NCBI GenBank assembly: GCA_016213735.1
Contig: JACQZU010000024.1
Location: 124,001 to 188,000 of the forward strand
DNA length: 64,000 nucleotides
Source: Acidobacteriota bacterium
Lineage (GTDB): Bacteria; Acidobacteriota; Holophagae; Holophagales; Holophagaceae
Direction: 5' to 3'
The position numbers and the translations under genes were made by a program. This document shows positions 36,333 through 46,643 of the stretch, piece after piece. Below the pieces are notes generated by a model. That model was not told the origin of the DNA. It saw only the letters and a list, made by a program, of their open reading frames with translations, and searched no databases. The first letter of the stretch is position 1, and every line of letters starts with the position of its first letter.

Positions 36333-36518
36333 TCAATACTGCGCCCGCCACTGGCTGAGGATCCAGGCGAGGGTGGGAATCCAGGCAAGGATCAGCAGGA
36401 GCCACCAGTCTCGGCACCTGCGGTCCCTCGAAGCCATCCTGCGCCGAAGGACCCCCTCCCGGGTGCATAGGCCCCCGACCAGGAGTCCCAGGGGGAAGAA
36501 CCAGGGCGTTCGGATCAC
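36333..36518 (-). CDS. Small two-helix membrane protein in the kdp operon
   Basis: 61 residues, GTG start overlapping the kdpC stop by 4 bp (GTGA). Its own stop is followed at once by the AGGAGG ribosome site of kdpD, so it fits the operon exactly. Residues about 5-18 (PWFFPLGLLVGGLC) and 38-57 (DWWLLLILAWIPTLAWILSQ) are hydrophobic, separated by a strongly basic loop (RRRMASRDRRCR). I do not recognise a family. KdpF is elsewhere in the operon, so this is not KdpF. Confidence 0.65.
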   Translation of the reverse strand: MIRTPWFFPLGLLVGGLCTREGVLRRRMASRDRRCRDWWLLLILAWIPTLAWILSQWRAQY

Positions 36519-37099
36519 CGCATGGATTCCAGGGCCAAGTTCAGTTCGAGGACATTCACACAGGGCTCCCCGATGAACCCGAGGGTCCGATCCCTGGTAT
36601 GGGCCCGGACCAGGGTCCGAAGCTTTTCGGGATCCAGGTGGCGGACCCGGGCAACCCTTGGCACCTGGTAGGCCGCCGCTGCCGGGCTGATGTGGGGGTC
36701 CAACCCGCTGGCGGAGGCTGTGACCAGGTCCGCCGGCACGGTCGAAGTGTTGGACGGGTCCGCCTGGCGAAGGGCCGCGATCCTTCGTTCGGCATGTTTC
36801 CTGAGCTCCGGATGGCTGGGAGCCAGGTTGGAGCCCGAGCTGTTGGCGGCGTTCGTCGGCAAGGGCCGGCCCTCGGCGTCCTGGGTGGCCGAGAGGCGTC
36901 CCCAGAAATACCCCGGGTCCTCCGTGTGCTGGCCGATCAGTTCGCTGCCTCGCAGGCGGCCCTCGCGGACCAGGAGACTGCCACGGGCCTGACGGGGGAA
37001 GGCCACCAGCCCGATCCCCGTGACGGACAGGGGGTAGGCCAGCCCGCAGAGGACCGAAAAGGCAGCGGCGAAGACGAGGGCGGGGCGAAGCAGGGCCAT
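36515..37099 (-). CDS. kdpC: Potassium-transporting ATPase KdpC subunit
   Basis: 194 residues. One N-terminal membrane helix (about 5-30), then a periplasmic domain with GSELIGQ and FWGRLSAT, and the C-terminal SGLDPHISPAAAAYQ motif near 133-147, as in all KdpC. It stabilises the KdpFABC complex. The gap to kdpB is 7 bp. Confidence 0.97.
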   Translation of the reverse strand: MALLRPALVFAAAFSVLCGLAYPLSVTGIGLVAFPRQARGSLLVREGRLRGSELIGQHTEDPGYFWGRLSATQDAEGRPLPTNAANSSGSNLAPSHPELRKHAERRIAALRQADPSNTSTVPADLVTASASGLDPHISPAAAAYQVPRVARVRHLDPEKLRTLVRAHTRDRTLGFIGEPCVNVLELNLALESMR

Positions 37100-37106
37100 G
37101 GGGTCC

Positions 37107-39203
37107 TCAGGCGAGACGGGTCGCGACCAGGATCAGGTCGATGAGCTTGATGCCCAGGAAGGGCACGAGGAGGCCCCCCAGGCCATAGAGCGCCAGGTTC
37201 CGCCGGAGGACGGTGCTCGCGCCCAGGGGCTGGTAGGCCACGCCCCGAAGCGCCAGGGGGATGAGGCAGACGATGATGAGCGCATTGAAGATGACCGCCG
37301 AGAGGATGGCGCTTTCGGGACTATGGAGGCCCATGACATTGAGGATGCCCAGCTGGGGGTAGGTCATCACGAAGGCCGCCGGGATGATGGCGAAATATTT
37401 GGCGACGTCATTGGCGATGCTGAAGGTGGTGAGGCTGCCCCGGGTCATGAGCAGTTGCTTGCCGATCCGGACGATCTCGATGAGCTTGGTGGGATTGGAG
37501 TCGAGGTCCACCATGTTCCCCGCCTCCTTGGCAGCCTGGGTCCCGCTGTTCATGGCCACCGCCACGTCGGCCTGGGCCAGGGCCGGGGCGTCGTTGGTGC
37601 CGTCGCCGGTCATGGCCACGAGGCGCCCCCCCGCCTGGTACTCCCGGATGAGCTTCAGCTTGGCCTCCGGGGTGGCCTGGGCCAGGAAATCGTCCACCCC
37701 CGCCTCCGCGGCAATGGCCGCGGCGGTCAAGGGGTTGTCCCCCGTGATCATGACGGTCTTGATGCCCATCTGCCGGAGCTCGGCGAATCGCTCCTTGATT
37801 CCGCCCTTCACGATGTCCTTGAGCTGGATGGCCCCCAGGGCCCGGGCCGTTCCGCCCTGGGATTCTGCCACCACCAGGGGCGTCCCTCCGGCACGGGAGA
37901 TGGCATCCACCTCGCTCCTCAGGGCTTCGGGAAAGTGCCCGCCCCGCCCGGTCACGTAGGCTTCGATGGCGTCCACGGCCCCCTTACGGATCTCCCGACC
38001 CCCCAGGTCCACCCCGCTCATCCGGGTCTGAGCCGAGAAGGGCACGAAGCGGGCCCCCAGGGTCCGGAGGTCCCGCTCCCGGAGGCCGTAGCGCTCCTTG
38101 GCCAGGACCACGACGCTTCGTCCTTCGGGAGTCTCGTCCGCCAGGCTGGCCAGCTGGGCCGCGTCGGCCAGGCGGTCCGGGTCCACGCCCGCCACCGGCA
38201 GCAGGGCTACCGCCTCCCGGTTCCCGAGGGTGATGGTGCCCGTCTTGTCGAGCAGCAGCACGTCCACATCCCCCGCCGCCTCCACCGCCCGCCCGGAGGT
38301 GGCGATGACGTTGGCCTGCACCATCCGGTCCATGCCGGCAATCCCGATGGCGCTGAGCAGGCCGCCAATGGTCGTGGGAATGAGGCAGACCAGGAGCGCC
38401 ACCAGCACGGTGATGGTGACGGGGCTGCCCTGTCCCGCGGCCCTCACGCTGTAGATCGAATAGGGCAGCAGGGTCGCCGTGGCCAGCAGGAAGATGATGG
38501 TGAGGGCCGCCAGGAGGATGTCCAGGGCGATCTCGTTGGGGGTCTTCTGGCGCTTGGCCCCTTCCACCATGGCGATCATCCGGTCCAGGAAGGTCTCGCC
38601 CGGATTGCTGGTGATCCGCACCACGATCCAGTCGGAGAGCACTTGTGTGCCTCCCGTGACGGCGCTGCGATCCCCCCCGGACTCCCGGATCACCGGCGCC
38701 GACTCCCCCGTGATGGCCGCCTCGTTCACGGAGGCGACGCCTTCCACCACTTCCCCGTCCCCGGGGATGGTGTCCCCGGCCTCCACCAGCACCAGGTCCC
38801 CCACCCGCAGGGCCGCGGCCCCCACCGCCTCCCAGTCCCGGCCCGGGACCTTGTCCTTCAGGCGCTTGGCCCCCACATCCTGCCGGGACCTCCGCAGGCT
38901 GTCCGCCTGGGCCTTTCCCCGGCCCTCCGCCATCGCCTCTGCGAAATTGGCGAAGAGCAGCGTGAACCAGAGCCACAGGGCGATGGCCAGAATGAACCCA
39001 GGGCGGGCCTCACCGTGACCCCCCAGGGCCTGAATCCACAGGAGGGTGGTGAGGGCTGAGCCGATCCACACCGTGAACATCACGGGATTCCGAAGCTGGT
39101 GCAGGGGATTCAGCTTCCGCCCCGCCTCCACCAAGGCGCGACGGAGGATGGGTCCGTGGAAGAGGCTCAGAGGCTGGGTGGTGGAAGGGGTCGGATGGGT
39201 CAT
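37107..39203 (-). CDS. kdpB: Potassium-transporting P-type ATPase KdpB subunit
   Basis: 698 residues from ATG 39203. It is the ATP-hydrolysing subunit. The phosphorylation motif DKTGTITLG is near residue 320, the actuator motif ITGESAPVI near 165 and the hinge [12 protein letters not shown] near 530. The P-type membrane helices are in their usual places. It sits 4 bp after the kdpA stop. Confidence 0.98.
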   Translation of the reverse strand: MTHPTPSTTQPLSLFHGPILRRALVEAGRKLNPLHQLRNPVMFTVWIGSALTTLLWIQALGGHGEARPGFILAIALWLWFTLLFANFAEAMAEGRGKAQADSLRRSRQDVGAKRLKDKVPGRDWEAVGAAALRVGDLVLVEAGDTIPGDGEVVEGVASVNEAAITGESAPVIRESGGDRSAVTGGTQVLSDWIVVRITSNPGETFLDRMIAMVEGAKRQKTPNEIALDILLAALTIIFLLATATLLPYSIYSVRAAGQGSPVTITVLVALLVCLIPTTIGGLLSAIGIAGMDRMVQANVIATSGRAVEAAGDVDVLLLDKTGTITLGNREAVALLPVAGVDPDRLADAAQLASLADETPEGRSVVVLAKERYGLRERDLRTLGARFVPFSAQTRMSGVDLGGREIRKGAVDAIEAYVTGRGGHFPEALRSEVDAISRAGGTPLVVAESQGGTARALGAIQLKDIVKGGIKERFAELRQMGIKTVMITGDNPLTAAAIAAEAGVDDFLAQATPEAKLKLIREYQAGGRLVAMTGDGTNDAPALAQADVAVAMNSGTQAAKEAGNMVDLDSNPTKLIEIVRIGKQLLMTRGSLTTFSIANDVAKYFAIIPAAFVMTYPQLGILNVMGLHSPESAILSAVIFNALIIVCLIPLALRGVAYQPLGASTVLRRNLALYGLGGLLVPFLGIKLIDLILVATRLA

Positions 39204-39207
39204 GGGA

Positions 39208-40962
39208 TCACCCCCGAAGGGCCAGGTGTTCGGCGATGGGGCCGAGGGCCAGGGCAGGAAGGAAGGTGAGGGCACCCACCAGGAGCACCACCGCCACCAG
39301 CATCACGACGAAGAGCGGGCCATGGGTGGGCAAGGTTCCGGGGCCGGGAGGGGTGCGCTTCTTCGAGGCCAGGGAGCCCGCGATGGCCAGTACCGGGAGG
39401 AGCGTCCCGAAGCGCCCCAGGAGCATGGCGATCCCGGTGGCCGAGTTGTAAAAGGGGGTGTTTGCTCCCAGTCCGGCAAAGGCGCTGCCGTTGTTGTTGG
39501 AGGCGCTGCTGAAGGCATAGAGGGCCTCGCTGAAACCGTGGGCGCCGGGGTTGGACAGGCTCGCGAGGGCGGCCGGGAGGAGGACCGCGAGGGCGGTGCC
39601 CACCAGCACGGAGGCCGCGGGGATGAGGATCACCAGGGAGGCCATCTTGGTCTCGAAGGCTTCGATCTTCTTGCCGAGGTACTCGGGAGTGCGGCCCACC
39701 ATGAGGCCCGCCATGAACACGGCCAGGATGGCGAAGACGAGCATGGTGTAGAGACCGGAGCCCACTCCGCCGAAGACCACTTCCCCCAGCTGCATGAGCA
39801 GCAGCGTGACCAGGCCCCCGAGGGGAGTGAAGGAATCGTGCATGCCGTTCACGGCCCCGCAGGAGGTGCCCGTCGTCGCGGTGGCGTAAAGGGTCGTCCC
39901 CGTGATGCCGAAACGGCTCTCCTTGCCCTCCAGGTTTCCGCCGGGGTGCTCGGCTCCAGGCTGGTCCGCGAGGACCTGGGTCACCGGAAGCCCCCGGAGG
40001 GCCGGATTGCCGCGCTGCTCCGCCCAGTGCAGGGCGCCCAGGGCCATGAGGAACAGAAGGGTCATGGCGGAAAGCAGCGCCAGGCCCTGTCGGCGATCCC
40101 TCACCATCCTGCCGAAGCTGAAGCACAGGCTGGCGGGGATCAACAGGATGCCGAGCACCTGGAGCAGGCTGGAGAGGGCCGAGGGGTTCTCGAAAGGGTG
40201 GGCCGAGTTGCTGTTGAAGAAGCCTCCGCCGTTGGTCCCCAAGATCTTGATGGCCTCCTGGCTGGCCACGGGCCCCACGGCGAGTACCTGGTGGAGCACC
40301 GGCTTTCCGTCGACCCCCTGGATCGGGGAAAGCAGGGTCGCCACGGGGTTCGGCCCCAAGGTCTGAACGACGCCCAGGGCGATCAGCACCACGGCGAAGA
40401 GCATGGACAGGGGCAGAAGGATGTAGAGGGTGATCCTCGTGAGGTCCACCCAGAAGCTGCCCAGGTTGGTCGCCTTGCGCCGGCGCAATCCCCGGGCCAG
40501 GGCGGCCAGCACGGCGATGCCCTTGGCGGCCGAAAGGAAGTTCTGGACCGTCAGGCCCAGCATCTGGGTGAGATGGCTCATCGTGGATTCGCCGGCGTAG
40601 GCCTGCCAGTTGGTGTTGGTGACAAAGCTGAGGGCGGTGTTCAAGGCCACCCCCCAGGGAAGCGGAGGCTGGCGCTGGGGATTGAAGGGGAGGAGGTGCT
40701 GGGTCCGGAAGAGCGCCAGGAGCGCCACCAGGCCCACCCCGCTGAAAACCAGCACCGCGAGGGCGTAGCCCTTCCAGTCCATCCGGTCCTCCGCCTCGAT
40801 CCCCGCCAGCCGGTAGAGGCCCCGTTCCAGGGGCTTCACCAAGGGATCCAGGAAGACCGCTTCCCGCTCGAGGACCCGGCCCATGTACTCCCCCAGGGGC
40901 CTGGCCAGGAGAAGCAGGACACCAAGGACCGCCGCGAACTGCAGGAGGCTGTTGAAGGTCAT
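39208..40962 (-). CDS. kdpA: Potassium-transporting ATPase KdpA subunit
   Basis: 584 residues, about ten membrane helices. It is the channel-like subunit that binds potassium with four selectivity-filter loops, seen at segments such as [47 protein letters not shown] and [13 protein letters not shown]. The start ATG overlaps the kdpF stop (ATGA). Confidence 0.98.
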   Translation of the reverse strand: MTFNSLLQFAAVLGVLLLLARPLGEYMGRVLEREAVFLDPLVKPLERGLYRLAGIEAEDRMDWKGYALAVLVFSGVGLVALLALFRTQHLLPFNPQRQPPLPWGVALNTALSFVTNTNWQAYAGESTMSHLTQMLGLTVQNFLSAAKGIAVLAALARGLRRRKATNLGSFWVDLTRITLYILLPLSMLFAVVLIALGVVQTLGPNPVATLLSPIQGVDGKPVLHQVLAVGPVASQEAIKILGTNGGGFFNSNSAHPFENPSALSSLLQVLGILLIPASLCFSFGRMVRDRRQGLALLSAMTLLFLMALGALHWAEQRGNPALRGLPVTQVLADQPGAEHPGGNLEGKESRFGITGTTLYATATTGTSCGAVNGMHDSFTPLGGLVTLLLMQLGEVVFGGVGSGLYTMLVFAILAVFMAGLMVGRTPEYLGKKIEAFETKMASLVILIPAASVLVGTALAVLLPAALASLSNPGAHGFSEALYAFSSASNNNGSAFAGLGANTPFYNSATGIAMLLGRFGTLLPVLAIAGSLASKKRTPPGPGTLPTHGPLFVVMLVAVVLLVGALTFLPALALGPIAEHLALRG

Positions 40963-41051
40963 TGGAACCTCTCCGGCTTCAGCAGGGCAAAGCTGAGGTA
41001 GGCCAGAAGGCCCAGGGCCAGCAGTGCGGCGAGGACCGTCATTCCACCCAT
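40959..41051 (-). CDS. kdpF: KdpF small membrane subunit
   Basis: 30 codons: start ATG 41051 with AGGAGG six bases upstream, stop TGA overlapping the kdpA ATG. The sequence begins MGGMTVLAALLALGLLAYLS and ends LLKPERFQ. It is one membrane helix with the Lys-Pro-Glu-Arg-Phe tail typical of KdpF. In E. coli the 29-residue KdpF stabilises the complex. The start at the second Met (41042) is an alternative. Confidence 0.88.
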   Translation of the reverse strand: MGGMTVLAALLALGLLAYLSFALLKPERFQ

Positions 41052-41104
41052 CGGGACCCTCCTGGGATCAGGACGTCCCAGCTTCCGCTCCCCGCTCTCA
41101 AGGC

Positions 41105-41146
41105 GGCGTAGGGATGAAGGCCCCCCGCATCAAGAACGCATCAAGA
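41105..41146 (-). promoter_or_regulatory. Candidate KdpE operator and kdpFABC promoter
   Basis: On the minus strand TCTTGATGCG occurs twice, at 41146-41137 and 41135-41126, with an 11-bp period. This is the direct-repeat spacing bound by OmpR-family regulators. The second copy contains TTGATG (41133-41128), which with TACGCC (41110-41105) 17 bp on makes a weak sigma-70 promoter. It lies between the kdpD2 stop and kdpF, in a 106-bp gap with no other purpose visible. Confidence 0.5.
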
Positions 41147-41157
41147 CGGGGCGATCC

Positions 41158-43818
41158 CTACTCCTTGATCTCGTCCGGCAAGCGCTGCGTCGTGGGCCTG
41201 CCCTCCACGGGCAGGGTCACCAGGAATTGGGCCCCGCCCTGGGGCCGCGTGTGGGCTTGGATCCGCCCCACGTGGGCTTCCACGATGCCGTGGCAGATGG
41301 CCAGGCCCAGGCCCCCGCCGGGGCGGCTGGACATGCGGGTGCCTTTCACCAGTTTCTGGAAGATGTCGTTTTCCTCGCCCTCGGGGATTCCGGGGCCCCG
41401 GTCCGCCACCGCGAAGGTGAGGGTGTCTCCCACGGTCCAGCCCTTGACTTCCACGGGACTGCCCGGAGGGGAGAAGCGCAAGGCATTGTCCAGCAGGTGG
41501 ATGAAGACCTCCTCAAGGAGGTCGGGGTCCACCGGGACCGGTGATTCGGGCAGGGAGGCCGAAAAAGCCCGGCCCTCCAGGGCGGCGGAAAGGGCCTCCT
41601 TCGCGCGATCCAGGATGGGCGCCAGCGGGGTCCATGTCTTCTGGATGCGCAGGGCGCCTCGCTCCAGATCCGTGAGGCGGATGAGGCTGGCCACCAGCCG
41701 ATGCAGGCGGCGGGCCTCGTGGTGGACGGCGTCCACCTGTTCCCGGCCTTGGCGGCCCCTCATGGTCACCCGAAGGTCCGCCGCTTGGTCCGAGAGGCTT
41801 CGAAGAGGGTTTTCCAGGGAGTGGGCCAGGCTGGCCAGAAGGGCCGTGCGCAGCTCCTCCCGGGCCATGCGGTCCCGCACCTCCACGCTCTGCTCCGCCA
41901 GAAGGGCGCGTTCCAGGGCCAAGGCGGCCTGCCGGGCGAAGGCGTCCAGGAGCTGGCGCTGAGGGGGGCCGTAGCGCTTGGAGGCCCGGACACCCTTCAG
42001 GGCCAGCACCCCCACCGGGCCGGTGCTGCCCAGAAGGGGCAGGTAACAGCCTTCGCAATCCGGAAAATTCTCCTGGCCGGTGCCGGCTGCGCTGCCGTGC
42101 TCGAAGGCCCACTGGGCGGCCTCGGCCTCCAGGCCTTCCGGGCCCGGTCCGTGGTGAAGTCCGAGCGTTCCGTCCTCCCGCGGGAGGACCACCCGGGCCT
42201 CCAGGCCGAAGACCTCCGCGAGGTGCCTGACGGCGACCTCCGTGAGCCGCGAGGAAGCCCCGCCCCTCGCAAGTTCAAGCCCGAAGCGGAGGAGGGCCTG
42301 GGTGCGCTGTTCCCGTTCCAGGGAGAACTTGGCCTGGCGGCGCAGCCGCTCGGACAGCTCGCCCACGAGCAGGCCAAGGGCCAGGAGCATGGCCAGGAGG
42401 GCCGCATCCAGGATTCCAGAGGGGCGCAGGTGGTAGGCCGGAACCATCCAGATCCAGCGGAAGCCGAGGGCGGCCAGGAGGCTGGTCAAGAGGCCTGGGT
42501 AGCGTCCGAAAGCCGCGGACATGAGCACCACCAGGCCTGCGTAGGCTGCGAAGGCCGGCAGGGGCGCGAGCCAGGGGGCCAGGCCCAGGAGCAGGAAGGT
42601 CAACAGAACTGGGGCCACCAGGCCGGCGAGCATGTTGAGCGCGACGATCGGGGCCTTGGGAATCTTGAGGGAGTCCCGCGTGCCCTTGCCGGACTCGCCC
42701 GCGATGACGAACACATCGATGTCACCGCCCTTGCGGACCAGGTCCTCGAGCACGGACCCGGTGAGGGCGTCCAGCCAGCGGGAACGGCCGGGCTTGCCGA
42801 CGACGATCTTGGTGACCTGGCGGCTGCGGGCGAACGAGAGCAGGTCCTCGCTGGCGCGGAGTCCCGCCTTTTCGATGGTGACCACCTCGCCCCCCAGGTG
42901 CTCCGCAAGGCGCAGGTTGGCGTCCAGGCCCTCCCGGGCCTTGAGGCTCCGGGACCAGCGCCGGCTGCGCTCGACGTACACTGCGATCCAGGGGGCATTC
43001 AGGGCCGAAGCCAGCCGCGCGGTGGCCCGGATCAGCTCCGCCGAGGCGCTGCGGGGACCGATGGCCACCAGGAGCCGCTCTCCCGCGTGCCAGGGTTCCT
43101 GGATGGCCTCCTGCTCGCGGTAGCGCTGCAACTCTGCGTCCACCCTCTCGGCGGTCTTGCGAAGGGCCATCTCCCGGAGGGCCAGGAGGTTGCCTTTCCG
43201 GAAGAAGCGGTCCGTGGCGTAGGCGAATTGCTGGGGAAGCCGCGCCTTTCCCTGGCGGTGCCGCTCCAGCAGTTCCTCCGCGGGCAGGTCCACCAGGTGG
43301 ATCTCGTCGGCCCTGGCCAGCAGGGCGTCAGGCACCGTGGCGGGCACCTTCAGGCCCGTGATGCGGGCGACGGCGTCCCGAAGGCTCTCCATGTGGGTGA
43401 TGTCCACCGCCGCGAAGACATCGATTCCCGCGTCCAGAAGTTCCTGCACGTCCTGCCACCGGTAGGCGTGGCGGGCGGCCCGGGGGTTGCCCGTGTGCAG
43501 GTCCTCCACCAGCACCAGCCCCGGCTTCCGCCGGATGAGGCCTTCCACATCCAGGGTCTCGACCAGTTCTCCCATGGCCCTCAGCATCCGCGGAGGAAAG
43601 GCCTCGAAGGCATCCAGCAGGGAGGCCACCTCCTCCCGACCCCGGGGCCGGACCAGGGTGGCCACCACGTCCAGCCCGGCCTTCTGGCGCTCGAAGGCCT
43701 CCCGCAGCATGGCGCTGGTGAGTCCCACTCCCGGCGCCGAGCCGAAATAGATCTTCAGCCGCGCCCTGGGCGGTGATTCCGGTGGCCCTGGGACGGGCTC
43801 GGGCGATTTCGGATCCAT
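41158..43818 (-). CDS. KdpD-like sensor kinase, second copy with degenerate N-terminal ATPase
   Basis: 886 residues with the same domain order as KdpD (KdpD, Usp, four membrane helices at about 385-495, GAF, kinase). The Walker A loop reads GSAPGVGLT with Leu33 in place of the essential Lys, and the Walker B segment is [10 protein letters not shown] instead of VDELAHTN. The kinase core keeps the His in [10 protein letters not shown], but the usual acidic residue next to it is Ser. The N-box [10 protein letters not shown] and G-boxes DRGPGIPEG and [11 protein letters not shown] are intact. It stands upstream of kdpF and is separated from it by the candidate operator. It may tune KdpE or sense a different input; this is inference. 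Confidence 0.85.
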   Translation of the reverse strand: MDPKSPEPVPGPPESPPRARLKIYFGSAPGVGLTSAMLREAFERQKAGLDVVATLVRPRGREEVASLLDAFEAFPPRMLRAMGELVETLDVEGLIRRKPGLVLVEDLHTGNPRAARHAYRWQDVQELLDAGIDVFAAVDITHMESLRDAVARITGLKVPATVPDALLARADEIHLVDLPAEELLERHRQGKARLPQQFAYATDRFFRKGNLLALREMALRKTAERVDAELQRYREQEAIQEPWHAGERLLVAIGPRSASAELIRATARLASALNAPWIAVYVERSRRWSRSLKAREGLDANLRLAEHLGGEVVTIEKAGLRASEDLLSFARSRQVTKIVVGKPGRSRWLDALTGSVLEDLVRKGGDIDVFVIAGESGKGTRDSLKIPKAPIVALNMLAGLVAPVLLTFLLLGLAPWLAPLPAFAAYAGLVVLMSAAFGRYPGLLTSLLAALGFRWIWMVPAYHLRPSGILDAALLAMLLALGLLVGELSERLRRQAKFSLEREQRTQALLRFGLELARGGASSRLTEVAVRHLAEVFGLEARVVLPREDGTLGLHHGPGPEGLEAEAAQWAFEHGSAAGTGQENFPDCEGCYLPLLGSTGPVGVLALKGVRASKRYGPPQRQLLDAFARQAALALERALLAEQSVEVRDRMAREELRTALLASLAHSLENPLRSLSDQAADLRVTMRGRQGREQVDAVHHEARRLHRLVASLIRLTDLERGALRIQKTWTPLAPILDRAKEALSAALEGRAFSASLPESPVPVDPDLLEEVFIHLLDNALRFSPPGSPVEVKGWTVGDTLTFAVADRGPGIPEGEENDIFQKLVKGTRMSSRPGGGLGLAICHGIVEAHVGRIQAHTRPQGGAQFLVTLPVEGRPTTQRLPDEIKE

Positions 43819-43907
43819 GCAGGGGACATTATGGGGGGGAATCGGGACCCCCTGGGCCGGCTTCGAAGAAAATAGGCCCGAGGGCCTGGGCCCTCAGGGG
43901 AGTCCCC

Positions 43908-44342
43908 ATGAAATCCCACCGAAAAGTCCTCACCCTCCGCCTTCCGGACCGCACGGGCTTCGTGAACCTGACCGAGGAGGTGGCCGCAGCCGTCCGGGAG
44001 AGCGGGGTGCAGGAGGGGCTGTGCCTGGTGAACTCCATGCACATCACCTCCAGCGTCTTCATCAACGACGAGGAGTCCGGGCTCAAGCAGGACTACCTGC
44101 GCTGGCTGGAGCGGCTGGCGCCCTTCAATCCCGGCAGCGATCCCAAACAGGGTGGATACCTCCACAACCGCACCGGCGAGGACAACGGAGACGCCCACCA
44201 CAAGCGGCAGGTCATGGGCCGGGAGGTGGTGGTGGCGATCACGAAGGGGAGGTTGGATTTCGGGCCTTGGGAGCAGATCTTCTACGGCGAGTTCGACGGG
44301 CGGCGCGACAAGAGGGTGTTGATCAAGATCCTGGGGGAGTAG
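43908..44342 (+). CDS. YjbQ/UPF0047 family protein
   Basis: 144 residues from ATG 43908, just after CAGGGGAG. The family (secondary thiamine-phosphate synthase activity reported for YjbQ) is recognised by the conserved His/Asn segments [15 protein letters not shown] and [16 protein letters not shown], and by the ending [20 protein letters not shown]. The native role is not settled. It is divergent from kdpD2. The last 77 bp of the gene are repeated after an inserted palindromic pair at 44386-44542. Confidence 0.88.
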   Translation: MKSHRKVLTLRLPDRTGFVNLTEEVAAAVRESGVQEGLCLVNSMHITSSVFINDEESGLKQDYLRWLERLAPFNPGSDPKQGGYLHNRTGEDNGDAHHKRQVMGREVVVAITKGRLDFGPWEQIFYGEFDGRRDKRVLIKILGE

Positions 44343-44385
44343 GCCCGAAACTGGCTCGGCCTGGGCCGCAGGGGATTTCGGGCCC

Positions 44386-44542
44386 TCCGTCTATCGCAGG
44401 CTCCACTGGAGCCTGCTCCCAATCGCTTGCTCCTTTGGAGCTGTGCTCTTGGAGGCGGAGCCTCCCGCCTATCGCAGGCTCCACTGGAGCCTGCTCCCAA
44501 TCGCTTGCTCCTTCGGAGCTGCGCTCTTGGAGGCGGAGCCTC
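44386..44542 (+). repeat. Two tandem 78-bp palindromic units
   Basis: The unit begins CTATCGCAGG at 44391 and again at 44469. Each holds a perfect 9-bp hairpin, GCAGGCTCC/GGAGCCTGC around ACT, and a second hairpin GCTCC/GGAGC. The pair lies inside a duplicated 3' end of the YjbQ gene. The gap 44343-44694 is otherwise free of genes. Confidence 0.8.
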
Positions 44543-44619
44543 GGGAGCAGATCTTCTACGGCGAGTTCGACGGGCGGCGCGACAAGAGGGTGCTGATCAA
44601 GATCCTGGGGGAGTAGGCC
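44543..44619 (+). pseudogene. Duplicated 3' tail of the YjbQ gene
   Basis: These 77 bp repeat 44269-44345 with a single base change and end at the same stop codon context. They encode [20 protein letters not shown] and the final residues, but have no start or upstream frame. The duplicated piece follows the palindromic pair directly. Confidence 0.85.
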
Positions 44620-44694
44620 GGGAAATGGAGACTGGACATTCCAGTCCTGCCATTCCGGGTTTCTCCCCGCAGGCCCCAGGGAGGCCCCTCGTCC

Positions 44695-45597
44695 TCACTG
44701 CTCGTCCGGCTCTACGAAAAGGTGCCGGATCCGGGGGAAGCGCTCCCGGAGGCGGCGCTCCAGGGTGTTGATGGCCTCCACGAGGGCGTGGCCGCTGCTC
44801 TGCTCACGGAAGCGCACCTTGAGGCTCACCATAAGCTGCTCAGGGCCCACAATGACGGCGATGAGGTGGAGAACCCGGTCTACCTGGGGGTCCTCGTCCA
44901 CCGCGGCTCGGAGGGCGGCCCGCACCGCCAGGGGCGGGGCCTCGTTCATGAGCAGGCTGGTCACCTCCACCCCCACGAAGAGCGCCACGCCGATGAGCAC
45001 GAGGCCGATGGCGACGCTTCCGACCCCATCCCACACGGGATTGCCCGTGACCATCACCAGCAGGACCGCGGCCAGGGCCAGGAGGAGGCCCGCCAGGGCG
45101 GCGATGTCCTCCGCCAGCACCACCACCAACTCGGTGCTGGAGGACTGGCGCAGGAAGCGCAGAAGGGAGCGCCGGCCCCTTTCGCCCTTCGCAGCCTTCA
45201 GGGCCCCCGCCAGGGACCAGCCTTCGAGCCCCGAGGCGAAGACCAGGAGGCCCACCGCCCAGCCCAGGTGGTGGGGGTGCTCCGGGTGGCGGATTTTGGC
45301 GAGGCCCTCCGCCACGGAGTAGATGCCTCCCACGCTGAAGAGGAGGAGGGCCACCAGAAAGCTGGCCACGAAGGCCGCCTGGCCTTTTCCGAGGGGGTGC
45401 CGGGCATCGCCGGCCTTCCGGCCCTGGTGCATGCCCAGGAAGAGCAGGAGCTGATTGGCGCAGTCCGCGAAGGAGTGGATGGCCTCCGTCAGCAGGCTGC
45501 TGCTGCGGGTCACCAGGAAGACCGCCACCTTGGACAGCGCGATCCCCAGGTTGGCGGTGAGGGCCAGGGCAATGGCGCGGGAAGAGGCGGCGGACAT
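44695..45597 (-). CDS. Cation diffusion facilitator family transporter
   Basis: 300 residues from ATG 45597. Six membrane helices are visible. The metal-binding His/Asp pairs are in TEAIHSFADCANQLLL (helix 2) and VVVLAEDIAALAGLLLALA (helix 5). The C-terminal ~90 residues form the cytoplasmic ferredoxin-like dimer domain (VRAALRAAVDEDPQVDRV). CDF proteins export zinc, iron, manganese or cobalt against protons. The helix 5 motif differs from the common HxxxD, which is seen in the SLC30A9-like branch, so the metal is uncertain. Confidence 0.85.
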   Translation of the reverse strand: MSAASSRAIALALTANLGIALSKVAVFLVTRSSSLLTEAIHSFADCANQLLLFLGMHQGRKAGDARHPLGKGQAAFVASFLVALLLFSVGGIYSVAEGLAKIRHPEHPHHLGWAVGLLVFASGLEGWSLAGALKAAKGERGRRSLLRFLRQSSSTELVVVLAEDIAALAGLLLALAAVLLVMVTGNPVWDGVGSVAIGLVLIGVALFVGVEVTSLLMNEAPPLAVRAALRAAVDEDPQVDRVLHLIAVIVGPEQLMVSLKVRFREQSSGHALVEAINTLERRLRERFPRIRHLFVEPDEQ

Positions 45598-45674
45598 CCC
45601 ATCAATGTAGCGGACCCGTTCCCTGGAACGGGCGGGGCCCTCGGCGGTTCCCAAGGGCCATCCCGCCTTGGGGT

Positions 45675-46391
45675 TCAGCGGCGCTCGAGGTAGACCGTGT
45701 CCGGGCGGTCGCCCGGTTGCCTCTCTGTCTCGATGATCTCCACCCGGGCCACCCCGGCGGACAGGAGGGAGCGCCGAAGGGCTTCCACTCTCGCCGTGCG
45801 GACCTGTCCGGGCAGGAGGCGATCGGTGGGGATGGCCAGGATCCAGCGCCCCCCTGCGCCCCACTGGGTCACGGCCTGCCGGACCTTGTCGTGGCCCTTG
45901 GGGCTGAGGACCCCGTCGTTTTCGAGGAAGTAGATGGGCTCGCGGCGGGTGGGGGCAGCCTGGGGAAGAGGAGTCGCCGGGGATGATTGGGCCACCGGGG
46001 GGGCCCCCGAGGGTGTCTCTCCTCGGGGCAGCAGAAGGCGGAGGTCCGCGGCTTCCTGGACGATGGGGAGGAGGGGCAGGCCGTTGGCCCGCACCGGTTC
46101 TGCCAGATCTCCTCGCAGGGGGTAGCCCGTCCCCCGGAATTCCAGCACCGCCTCGGCCCGCTCGTTCCCTGTCCGGAGCACCTTCAGGCGCCCGGGGTCC
46201 ACCCGCTCTCCACCGCGCCGCAATTGGAGTGTTTCTCCGATCCGCAGGGCCGCCACCCCCTCGCCCACCAGGACGTAAATGCGCCGGTCGTCCTCGTAGG
46301 GCGGCCACCCGCGCCGTTCAACCGCGGCGATGGAGAGTGGCTTGGCTGCCAGCAGGGGCAGACCCACGGCGAGGAAGAGGGCCATGTTCAT
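45675..46391 (-). CDS. Exported protein of unknown function
   Basis: 238 residues from ATG 46391 (MNMALFLAVGLPLLAAKP, a signal peptide); ATG 46385 is an alternative. The middle part (about 40-110) is beta-rich, and a Pro/Ala linker (about 125-150) joins it to a C-terminal segment, GVLSPKGHDKVRQAV and RTARVEALRRSLLSAGV, that looks like a reduced OmpA-like fold. I do not recognise the family. It ends 77 bp from the start of the CDF gene on the same strand. Confidence 0.6.
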   Translation of the reverse strand: MNMALFLAVGLPLLAAKPLSIAAVERRGWPPYEDDRRIYVLVGEGVAALRIGETLQLRRGGERVDPGRLKVLRTGNERAEAVLEFRGTGYPLRGDLAEPVRANGLPLLPIVQEAADLRLLLPRGETPSGAPPVAQSSPATPLPQAAPTRREPIYFLENDGVLSPKGHDKVRQAVTQWGAGGRWILAIPTDRLLPGQVRTARVEALRRSLLSAGVARVEIIETERQPGDRPDTVYLERR

Positions 46392-46643
46392 GCAGGACTC
46401 ATCGGCGAAAAGGACGGGAACTTCAGTGCCGTGTCTTAGGGGTTCGTGGCTCCCCGGCCCCGGCCTTGCCGGGGTGGGGTCTGTGAGCCGCACCTCAAGC
46501 GGAACATCGCCAGGGATGGTCTGGATTCCAGCGCCAAGCTGACCGGGAAGTGCTCTGCCTTGATCCTTCCAGCCCCCGTGCCCCAGTCCTAGAATCGTCC
46601 TCTGGTCTCGAGGACCCCGCGGGCCTCGCCGAGGAGTTCCCCC

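Noticed and set aside
44427-44771. Plus-strand frame through the palindromic units and the duplicated YjbQ tail
   Set aside because: It reads the duplicated tail in the wrong frame and has no ribosome site.
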